NCBI GenBank assembly: GCA_028583405.1
Contig: CM053243.1
Span: 49,425,826-49,489,825, forward strand
Direction of reading: 5' to 3'
Source of the DNA: Pogonophryne albipinna
Lineage: Eukaryota; Chordata; Actinopteri; Perciformes; Artedidraconidae
Length of the DNA: 64,000 bases
The position numbers and the translations under genes were made by a program. Positions 24,137 to 33,432 of this stretch are shown piece by piece; within the stretch, counting starts at the first letter, position 1; each line of letters opens with the position of its first letter. Below the pieces are notes generated by a model that was given only the letters and a program-made list of their open reading frames with translations, was not told where the DNA came from and ran no database searches.

Positions 24137-24556
24137 TTAGTGGTCCCCCATGTTGAAATAGTCCATCAATGCAGATCTAACGTCAGCTCCTTCTTGTCTA
24201 CCATTCTCTTGAAAGGGGTGTAAAGGGGGTTGGTTGTACACAAGTTCATGGCAATATTCAGTGAAGTTGTCGCTATGTTCCTCACATATGTTGTGTAGTA
24301 CACAGCAAGTCACTGTCATTATTTTGGTGAGCTCCAGCTCAGAGTCGTTCCTTTTTAGGAGGCACCTCCATCTTCCTTTTAGTCTTCCAAAAGCCATCTC
24401 AACAACCGACGTGCACTGCTCAGCCTGTAATTGTAGGTGTGCTGTTCAGGGGTCAGTCTCCCGGTGTCCGGAAATGATTTAATTAGCCATCTTTGCATTG
24501 GATAGGCTGGGTCACCAATCAGTTAATGTCCCACATCACAACCAGAGATGGCCATT
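24137..24556 (-). pseudogene. PIF/Harbinger (HARBI1-like) transposase, C-terminal part
   Basis: Minus-strand reading gives LLGQNKMAISGCDVGH, a stop, then GDPAYPMQRWLIKSFPDTGR and LTPEQHTYNYRLSSAR, a one-base frameshift near 24,404, then VVEMAFGRLKGRWRCLL and TVTCCVLHNICEEH. The Glu of VVEMAFGRLK is the third catalytic residue of the DDE fold. The N-terminal half with the two Asp residues is 37 kb away at 61,356-62,360, separated by the hAT insertion. Before its interruption this was a full transposase gene. The stop and frameshift make it a pseudogene even without the insertion. Confidence 0.85.
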
Positions 24557-24566
24557 TTGTTTTGGC

Positions 24567-25222
24567 CTAGCAACACTCCGGCCCAATCCCAAACCACTCC
24601 CTCAACCCTACCCCTCGGTGCCGAGTGAACTCCGTCTGTAGCCACACTCGCAGCTCAACGAGGCTCCCTCCTGTCAGATGGAGGGAGTAAATACAGCAGC
24701 AAGCTTTGGGACGGCCTCCCCTCTCTCCGGCAGAAACAGGAAATGCCGTAACTGTATGTAAACGGTTTAAAATCAGCATCTCTTTGACAAAAAATGTAAA
24801 TTAATAGCTCAAATAAAACTCCAAACATCTTTCATTGTGTTTCAAAGCTCTTTTAGTTTTAAACCTGATGTTTATAAGCTTCTTAGTTTTTGCAACAGTC
24901 TGTAAATATACACAACTTTATAATAAAATGCACACGTTTACCTTTTTCTAGACTAACCACAGGTATAGTGGTAAATATATAGGTAGGTAAGTTAAACATG
25001 TATGAGGTTATCATGAGGTTGTTAACATCGCAGTTTATCAGTGGATGTTTGCTGGAACTACTTGTAAACAGCGTGTTTCCTGATGGACACACACAGCGTG
25101 ACTCCGGTCAGGTAGAGACCGGTCTCAAGTCAGCACCGCTGCAGACTCGCTGTTTGAGGGCTTGATAGCACACTCCCCCTCCACACCGCTCCCCACTCGT
25201 TGGTTTGGAACAGCCCTTAATA
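24567..25222. mobile_element. probable MITE inside the Harbinger transposase
   Basis: This 650-bp stretch interrupts the Harbinger coding sequence between the NLW block (61.36 kb side) and LLGQNK. Its ends are loosely inverted: GGCCCAATCCCAAACCACTC on the left and, on the other strand, GGGCTGTTCCAAACCAACGA on the right. The similarity is imperfect and no target duplication could be fixed, so the boundaries are approximate. Confidence 0.45.
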
Positions 25223-25423
25223 TGGCGGACCCGCCATCACTGATAGCCAGTGCCGGCCCTAGACATTTTGGTGCCCTAGGCGAGATTATGATTTGGTGCC
25301 CCCCCCCCCCCCCCAAGCAATACACAATAGAATATATAAAGAATAAATGAAAAATCTCTACAAAAGACCAATACACTACAAAAACAGAAACTTATTGACA
25401 TAGGTAATATACATAAAGGTTTC

Positions 25424-26249
25424 GGTAACACTTTATATTAAGGTACACACATTAACCATCAACTAGTTGCTAATTAACATGCATATTAGCAGTATATTGG
25501 CTATTTATTAGTCATTATAAAACACTTATTAATGCCTTATTCTGCATGACCATATTCTACAAGTAATAAGCCATTAGTTGAGAGTTTTTCCTCAATAACC
25601 CTCTAATTAGTGCTTATTCATTGCAAGTCAGGAAGTTGTTGTACATGAGTTTGGGTCTTAATATGCTCTGCTCAATATGGGCCTAATAAGGCAGTAGTAC
25701 CACAAGAATAGTAATTCTCCCTTAATAACACTTAACAAATATGATCTATTCTTATGTAACAAGACATGAAACTACAAGTGTTAATTGTGTCTAATTAACT
25801 CAAAATATCTAGGTCTTGTTCTATCTAAGCTATATGTTCCCTATTCTAAAGTGAAGTCTTGTTCATAACCAATAAGCTAGTAGTTTGACTCTAATTAGGT
25901 ATTTCTATCTAAGAACATGTTCCCTATTCTAAAGTGAAGTCTTGTTCATAACCAATAAGCTAGTAGTTTGACTCTAATTAGGTATTTCTATCTAAGAATA
26001 TGTTCCCTATTCTAAAGTAAAGTCTTGTTCATAACCAATAAGCTAGTAGTTTGACTCTAATTGACCTGAACAGGTTCCCTATTGTAAAGTTGCCTCCTCT
26101 TCACACTTTGTAAATAGATTATAGCACACAACTACTGAAATTAACCTCAACAGCACATGAACAAAGTAGGCTCACGTTGAAATATCTGTTTTATTCAAAT
26201 GTAACCACTTAAGAGAGGTTCAGACACATCACAAACATTTAAAGTGTCT
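25424..26249. repeat. left terminal inverted repeat of the Merlin-like element (826 bp)
   Basis: It pairs with the right arm, which is split by an L2 insertion into 36,135-36,323 and 42,869-43,334 (again at 48,221-48,409 and 54,955-55,420). Outside the repeat-number difference only scattered substitutions are seen. The inner boundary is at CATTTAAAGTGTCT. The left arm is longer because it contains about three 83-bp units where the right arm has one. Confidence 0.85.
25836..26084. repeat. 83-bp tandem repeat, about three copies, in the left terminal repeat
   Basis: Units begin GTTCCCTATTCTAAAGTGAA at 25,836, 25,919 and 26,002, and a fourth partial start is at 26,074. Each contains ACCAATAAGCTAGTAGTTTG. 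The right arm has a single unit. Confidence 0.9.
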
Positions 26250-26320
26250 TTAATCGTTCAATCGCTTTTCACTGACAGTGTAAATTTGCTATCTGCAACA
26301 TCTGCTACCTTTCACAGGCT

Positions 26321-28663
26321 TCACACTTTATATTTTTTTCTAATGTCATGCAAAAGCATTCCAAGTGGTCCATATCTGTGATGTTTTCCACGCCAGTAAG
26401 TCCACTCAATGACATCCAAATGATCTTTTAACGAACTTTGTGTCCGATTTCCTCTAAGTCTCCAGATAGTTGTCTTGCAAATACCCCAAAATCTCTCTAC
26501 GTTCTGTGTATGTGCACCTGTAACAGGGTCAACAAAAGATTCTTGATGGTTGACAGTCAGGTGATTATAACCTTCGTCCTGAAGCCGGCTGTAAGACCTC
26601 CATCCATCTGAAATGACTGAGCTTCCGTTCTTAATGTGCTTCTTTATGAGAGGCATAAGATGTCTGGCTGAGAATGGGTCTTCTCCTGCCATTTCTGATT
26701 CCAAGCATTCCGAACACCCAGGAACTCCTGTTGCTCGCCCGTCCTCTGTTGTACTGAAAATGACAAGAGTATTATGGAGCAGTGCATGTTTACAAATATT
26801 CAACTGTCCTGAGGTGCAGGAATAACGTGACATTTCCCTTTATGGCATAATTGAACTGTATATCTTATTCCAAAACGCAACAGTCATTTCTCATAGATAA
26901 GGATACTGACACAATTTTACAAAAGGCTACTACAGTATTTAGTTTTGACACACAAAAATTATCCTTCTCTTTGTTCCATGGCAGAACAAATGGTATATTT
27001 ATGCAACCTATGGCCACATAGAGCTGTGGACAATAATGCACAACCACCTGAGCCACAAACAGTGGGATGGGTAAAAGAGGTTTACATACACTTGGAATGA
27101 CTACATTAAAATGGCTCTGTCTGCAGTTTCTTTAAATAAAGAATGTTTTAAAATATTTCCGTAGTGCCTCACCATTGTATATTTCTACATGGAATACTGT
27201 ATGCATTTGTTTTCAATTATTAATCACACAGCAGTGAACTGTTCGAGCATGTTCAGAACAGTTGTTAAAATGCTTTACAATTTACAATACACTCTACTAC
27301 TTTATGTATAATTAGCAATAATAGTCTATGATAGACACAGTGTTATACAGCAGAAATGGTGAAAATAAATGTTAACTTTCTGTGTATTAAAAGTATGTAC
27401 AGTATAGTGTCTCTACATTAAGTAGCTCTGTTAAGGACAGGCTTATGCAAGATCATAGGAAAAAAACTTAATTATGTATTGTTTTGACATCAAGGTAACA
27501 ATCTTAAAGTGTTTGCATAGTTTACACACCTTTCTTTTATGGCCAAATTTGCTTTCATCGATCATAACAACTTCACTTCGTCTTCCAATGGTCTGCTGGC
27601 CTCTTCTTCTCACTCTTCTCATGGCAGATTTACAAACACTCCGCAGCTTGTCTGCGAGCTTAGTCAGAGTTGCAGAGCTACGAGTAATTCCTTCCTGCAG
27701 CATGTCCACTTGTCGCAATCGAAGGCCTTGGGCAAATCTGTAAACAATCCAGTTAGTTAGGAGGGGAGGTTAAACCCAATTTTGAAGTGGTCATGGGTGT
27801 ACAGTACATTTCCATATATACACATTTCATGAATGATTTAGAACCACTCACCTGTAGATGAAATGCATCCATGTTTGCAGTCGCACATGGGAATTCTCAA
27901 ACATGGAGCCACTTCGGATGGACCTTGAATATGTTTTCCCTTTGTGACATGAATCCCGGCACATCCTGATGATTAAACAAATTGGTTGAATAGAATTCTG
28001 ATAAATTAAGTCTAGATTTGTAAGGTGTTGATACATCTAAGACATGGATTGAATATGGCGCAAGTCCTTTGTGTTATTCAACATTTCTAGGTATACTTGA
28101 CAAGAAGAATTTAATCTACAATAATTAACTGAATAAGGAAGATATTTGAGTGCATTTAGTAGTGTTACCACCTTAAAAAGTAGCCCACATGCAAATATAA
28201 ATTATCAGCAGAGTGTGATTTGAATTATGACTTTCTAGGTGAGATTTAGCTGATAATTCCTCCTAATAAAAACAATTAGGTTTAATAATATAAATTATAT
28301 AATAATTTGCCATCAGATATGCATGAATCACATAGGTCACATAATGTAGATTCAAAATGGTGAATGTTTCTGAAAGGTGACAAGTCTGCATCCAACATTC
28401 AGATGAACTTACAGCTACAGAGCTAACAATATGATATGCCCAAAATTAATAAATGAAGCACAGGCTAAGTGTTCTAGCATTACTTACCATGATGCCTCCT
28501 TTTTAGCATAAGGCCGTTTCAACTTCATGACATGAGCACAAGAGGGGCATTTCATTGATTTTCGAAGAAGGCCTTTTTTCATTAACCAGTGGTTGAACTT
28601 AAGGTTTTCCTTGGGGCTCTGCCTAAAATGTATTCGCCTCAAAAACGTGTAATGTGACACCAT
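26321..28663 (-). CDS. Merlin-like transposase (IS1595/ISXO2 DDE family), four exons, frameshifted
   Basis: The exons are 28,488-28,663, 27,852-27,965, 27,530-27,737 and 26,321-26,753. All have GT-AG borders and compatible phases; the total is about 310 codons. Exon 1 has a zinc-ribbon half (KCPSCAHVMKLKRP) and exon 2 the other half (MCRDSCHKGKTYSRSIRSGS). Exon 3 has the first catalytic Asp in VVMIDESKFGHKRK. Exon 4 starts YNRGRASNRSSWVFGM, then has the second Asp in VISDGWRSY and the third-residue block AHTQNVERFWGICK. This order is that of the ISXO2-like domain, which in eukaryotes defines Merlin. In exon 4 the frame changes after RPIL (about 26,660-26,675), before ARHLMPLIKKHI, so a few residues are missing and the product is broken. 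The gene ends 72 bp from the terminal repeat. Confidence 0.85.
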
Positions 28664-28832
28664 ACTTGTAAAATTATCTGAAATAATATTACATTCTCAG
28701 CTATTAACACTCCACAGCGAGGGAGAAGAAATGAAATAGGCGGGACTTACCCTTTGGGAGAATAATGATTGACACTTTTTACTGTCCCCCTCCTATCAAA
28801 ACATCACCACCACTCTTCCTACGATGTCATTG
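28664..28832. promoter_or_regulatory. left part of the central, formerly shared promoter region of the Merlin-like element
   Basis: This lies between the transposase start and the LINE insertion. Together with 32,923-33,432 it formed an intergenic region of about 0.67 kb between two divergent genes. No TATA box is evident. It is inferred as a promoter from gene layout only. Confidence 0.4.
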
Positions 28833-28979
28833 GAGGCAGTCGCAATTTCTACAGGCTCGCACTTACCTGTTAGCATCTGGCATCTGTTAGCATCTGTTAG
28901 CATCTAGCATCTGTTAGCATCTAGCTCTCCTGCTTACAAACTTTTAGCCATCTCTGCTTATACAAGTAGTAGTTTTAGT

Positions 28980-29235
28980 TGTCTGCGATCTGCGGAGGCC
29001 TACTCCCACCTGTCGAGTACGGCTGTACTGAGGTGTTTTTCCTCCGGAGACGGAGCGAAGAGACGGAGCGGCTCCACCTGTTGCTGCCTGCGATCTGCGA
29101 TTTACGGAGGCCTGCTCGTCGCGAAGAGACGGAGCGGCTCCACCTGTTGCTGCCTGCGATCTGCGATCTGCGATCTACGGAGGCCTGCTCCCACCTGTAG
29201 AATACGGCTGTACTGGAGAGGTTTTTACTCCGGAG
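28980..29235 (+). repeat. tandem units in the LINE 5' UTR
   Basis: CTGCGATCTGCG, GGAGGCCTGCTC, GAAGAGACGGAGCGGCTCCA and CCTGTTGCTGC recur two to three times. Repeated 5' UTR monomers are typical of internal LINE promoters. Confidence 0.7.
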
Positions 29236-29498
29236 TCGTCGCGGAGAGACGGAGTGGATCCACGCTTCGGGCTTGGCCTGCTTCCACCGGGCGTGTGCTG
29301 CTGTGCGGAGGAGGATTTTACCACCGCTGGGGCCTGCTTTTCACCTGTCCTGGTTCTGCTGTTGCAGAGGCCTGCTTTCACCCAGGGGATACCACGGAGG
29401 GACCGGAGCGCTTCCACGCTGCTGTTTTCGCCTGTCCTTTGCTGCTGTGCTGATTTTGCTCCAGGAACATCGCGGATTCTGTGTGCTGGTCTGGGGAA

Positions 29499-32400
29499 AT
29501 GGCCCATATCGGGATTCTGCTGTGCCTGTTAACTGTTTTGGACTGTGAGAAGTTCTCTAGTCATTCTGAGAAGTCTACTGGATTCAGGTCTGTTCTGCCA
29601 CCCGCAGTGGGCATCCCCTGCAAAGGTTCGGATGTGTTGCACAAACAATTACCGGTTGCTTTGTCACAGACAATCTGCTCGACAAAATATGTTTGTCTTT
29701 TTTGTTTTCCTGCGATGATGGTTCTTCAGGACTGCTTCTTAAGCTCAAATCACACTCTCGCAGACTTTTCCGGTGTTTCTAAATTAGATGACAATGTATG
29801 TGTGTCGTTTAAGAGGAAAAGATGCCTGTTTTTGTTGTTGTTATTACTGTCAGGAAATGTACAACCTAACCCTGGTCCGCCCAGTAGTAGTAGTCAGATC
29901 GCTACTCCTGCTGATTTTAAAGCTAGGTCTGGGTTGGGTTTCATCCACTTGAATGTGCGCAGTCTGTTAGGTAAACTAGATTTTGTCCGTATCTGGGCGA
30001 GTTCGACTGACGCTGACGTCATTGTTTTATCAGAAACATGGCTAAACAAATCTATTTTGGCCTCTGACATTGCCTTAAATGGTTATAATGTGTATCGTAC
30101 CGACCGGCCTAATAAAGGTGGTGGCGTTGCCATTTATGTTAAGAATAAGTTCAGTCTATCCACATTAGTTTCCAAATCTATCAGTAAGCAATTTGAATTT
30201 TTAGCCTTAAATATAGAAGTGGCAAAGGGTCAACAGGTCATGGTGGTGGGCTGTTACAGACCCCCCTCAGCTGTCAAAGACTCCTTGTCTTCACTAGCAA
30301 ATCTTTTATCGCAACTAGACTACAAGGAAATAGTGCTACTTGGAGATTTTAACTGGGACTGGTTAACTACAGTATCAGAGGATTTTAAAAACCTTTGTAT
30401 CTCTTTGAATGTTACTCAGATTGTTGACAGTCCTACTCGCCCTAACATTAAGCCCCCTAATAAATCCTCCCTAATTGATGTCATTTTAACTAATGTTCCC
30501 CATAAATACTCATCTGTGGGAGTATTTGCAAATGATCTGAGTGATCACTGTGTTGTAGCCAAAATTAGGGACACTAAGATCCAAAAGGTTAAACCTTGTA
30601 TTATCATCAAGAGAGACATAAAACATTTTGTGGAGCAGGGTTTTGTTCATGATCTGTTTGATTTTGATTGGGGTAAAATCGATCTGTGTGCTGATGTAGA
30701 AACCGCATGGTCTTATTTTTATCTTGGTTTTATGGAGATCATTGATAGACATGCACCCCTGCGTACATTTAGAGTGAAGGGACGGGACAATCCTTGGTTT
30801 TCTGCTAATCTGTCCAGTCTCCTTCATGAGAGAAACAAGGCCTGGGCAAAGGCTAGGAAATCAGGCTCAGAGGTAGAATGGCTGCATTTTAGGCAGCTAA
30901 GAAATAGCTTCACTTCACATATCAAAAGTGCTAAATCAAAGTACTATCTGTCAGTTCCCACAAAGAACCTGAATAATCCTGGAAATTTTGGAAAGCCATT
31001 AAATCGTTATCCACCGGCGATATCTGAAATGAGCTACCTCCGTGCATTACCACAGCATCTGGCACTATATCGGACAGGGCTACTATGCTAAATTGCTTTA
31101 ATGAGCATTTTGTGTCCTGTGGTTCTCTATTTGATTCTGTCACTAACTCTGCTTCTGTGAACACTACAGTATGTGACTCTGAAAAACGTGTGTTGGAAAA
31201 CCCTTTTAGTTTTACCCCTTTTACTGTTGATGTTGTTCGTGAAGCTTTAACCAAGTTAGATCCTAAGAAACCGGCTGGCCCGGACAACGTAGAACCTTTC
31301 TTTTTAAAGATAGCTGCAGATTTTATTGCTCCACCTCTCACTACTCTTTTTAACCTCTCCCTCAGCTCAAACAATTCCAAAATTGTGGAAGTCAGCGTAT
31401 GTCCTGCCTTTGCTAAAAGGAGGGGAGGCCACTTATTAAATAACTATAGGCCAATCTCTAAGTTGTAGTTCTGGCTAAGGTTCTTGAACGCTTAGTGAGT
31501 GAACAGGTAAAGGTGTTTTTATGTACAAATGACATCCTGTCTAAACATCAGTCAGGCTTCAGAAAGCAACATAGCACCATCACTGCCACAATGAAAGTGG
31601 TGAATGATGTACGAGTATTTAGATAATAAGCAGAGTTGTGCAGCTCTATTTATTGACCTTTCAAAAGCGTTTGACACCGTCGATCATCACATTTTAAAGC
31701 AGAGGCTAGCCAGTATAGGCATGTCCAGCCATGCAGTGGGTGGTTTGTAAACTACCTCTCTGAAAGGTCCCAATGTGTTCATTTTGATGGGCTGTCTTCT
31801 GAGTGGTTGAACATTGCAAATGGTGTTCCCCAAGGTTCTGTTTTAGGTCCACTTTTATTCTCCATCTACATCAACAGTTTAGGTGAAAATGTGGATGAAG
31901 CTACTTTACATTTTTATGCGGATGATACCGTGATGTACTGTGCAGGTCCCTCCATTAGGAGGCTGGTGTTAAATTACAGGCTGTTTTTAACATTATTCAG
32001 ACTCAGCTCTCTGAACTAAAGCTTCTTTTAAATGTTGATAAAACCAAGGTAATGCTCTTTTCTAAAGCTAAAAAGACACCAGAGCCTGTTTTAGATATTG
32101 TAACTACGCAAGGAATAAAACTTGAAGTGGTTACCTGTTACAAATACCTTGGTATCTGGCTTGATGATTGTCTCACTTTTAAACTTCATGTCAATAACCT
32201 GCTTAAAAACTGAGGGTTAGGCTAGGTTTCTTCTACAGGAACAAGTCCTGTTTCTCGCTTGAGGCCAGGAAAAGGCTAGTCACTTCGACCTTTTTACCTG
32301 TGCTGGACTATAGTGATTTGATGTATATGAATGCACCTGCCAATTGCCTGGTCAAGTTAGATGCCGCCTATCACAGCGCACTGAGATTTGTGACAAACTG

Positions 32401-32769
32401 TAAAGCATTAACCCATCACTGTACCCTGTATGCAAGGGCTGGTTTGCTTTCACTAACTGTACGGAGGCTCAGTCACTGGTACATTTTTATATACAAAGCC
32501 ATGTTAGGGAAACTTCCATCTACATCTGCTCCCTGATCTCACGGAAAATTGTAAGTGGCTACTGCCTGAGATCGAATGCTGTGGTTTTATTAAATGTGCC
32601 AACTGCTAGGACTGTCTTAGGGAAGACAGCTTTTAGATGCGCAGCTCCTCTGTCTTGGAATAGTCTGCAAATTAAATGGAAACTGAACAATCTGGTGCCA
32701 CTAAATGTTTTTAAAGCTCGGTTGGATGCTAGTCAATCGGAAGCTATTGGTACCTGTTTATGTGGATAA
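29499..32769 (+). pseudogene. LINE ORF: signal-like leader, 2A-like motif, endonuclease, reverse transcriptase (several frameshifts)
   Basis: From the ATG at 29,499 (MAHIGILLCLLTVLDC, hydrophobic) the frame is open to 31,091. At 29,811-29,880 a basic-hydrophobic stretch (KRKRCLFLLLLLLSG) precedes NVQPNPGP. Endonuclease motifs follow: GFIHLNVRSLLGK, LSETWLNKS, GGGVAIYVKN, LGDFNWDW, SLIDVILTN, DLSDHC. The RT continues in other frames: LNNYRPISKL (31,430), FIDLSKAFDTVDHH (31,650), NGVPQGSVLGPLLFSIYINS (31,820) and catalytic FYADDTVMYC (31,912). C-terminal motifs lie at 32,300-32,760. At least four frame changes (about 30,990-31,090, 31,465, 31,620-31,740, 32,010) show it is dead. Confidence 0.85.
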
Positions 32770-32922
32770 TTATGTAAATGATGCTGTATGATGTCCTTTT
32801 GTTGTTCTATTTATGTTTTTATGTTTCATGTGGAACTACTTGAGCAGGTCTCCCTTGAAAAAGAGATCAATGATCTCAATGGGATTTATCTGTATAAATA
32901 AAGGTTTGAAATGAAATGAAAC

Positions 32923-33432
32923 AAAGCGATCCACCAATCCATGTTCTCATCTGTCTAGCCGCCGGTTACTTCCGCTAACAGCGAAGCTCCGGAGGCGAAG
33001 TCCCGCCCATCTACTTCCGACCTATGGGACCTTATTATTAACAGTTCACGAGCATGTCCCCCCCCTTCCCCACCCGTTGACAGTGCATGAGCGTGCTCTC
33101 TGTCCCCGCCCCCCCCCCCCCTGGTTTTTCAACTACATTCATTCGTTTGGCCAAGACGTTTAAATGTATGGATTTTATTGCAGCGGTTTGACTCTGATAT
33201 TGTGGAAACATGTGTTTTAGGATAAGTTTTGGCGTAGTTTAAGTTTGACAGGGCAGTAACGTAGAGGGGAACGGGAGTCACCTGACAGGTTGCAAACGGC
33301 AAATTCATCCAATCTTTCACTATCATATTAAATCCTCATCCAATCAGCAAAAATAAACTGCCTGCTAGTTTTTGGCCTCTTCCACTTGCCTTGGAGCTTG
33401 AAGAGGAACATTGGAAATGTTGTGCATCGAAA
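32923..33432 (+). promoter_or_regulatory. right part of the central promoter region, upstream of the CCDC106-like gene
   Basis: GC-rich stretches, two long C runs (about 33,057-33,067 and 33,108-33,121) and an inverted motif (reverse complement of GAGAGCACGCTCATG, 33,078-33,102) lie here. It is bounded by the LINE end and the CCDC106-like start codon. A near-identical copy is at 45,008-45,517. Confidence 0.45.

Larger units (their letters stand above)
28833..32922 (+). mobile_element. CR1/L2-group LINE, near full length
   Basis: The 5' end starts GAGGCAGTCGCAATTTCTAC, contains TTAGCATCTAGCATCTG repeats, and has GC-rich repeat units (28,980-29,230). One ORF with endonuclease then RT follows. 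The 3' end is GATCTCAATGGGATTTATCT, TATAAATAAAGG and a GAAAT tail. It sits between the two Merlin genes. Its first ~105 bp match the 5' end of L2 copy B at 17,316-17,420. Its last ~119 bp (32,804-32,922) were copied by the tandem duplication to 44,889-45,007. Confidence 0.82.

Noticed and set aside
26865..27056. An extra exon between the third and fourth transposase exons
   Set aside because: Exons 3 and 4 join in phase with matching family motifs (KFGHKRK-YNRGR), so no exon is needed; the open frame here has no family motif.
28850..28925. Repeated TTAGCATCTG units as a CRISPR-like array
   Set aside because: Short degenerate direct repeats in a LINE 5' UTR of a vertebrate genome; no spacers or cas genes.
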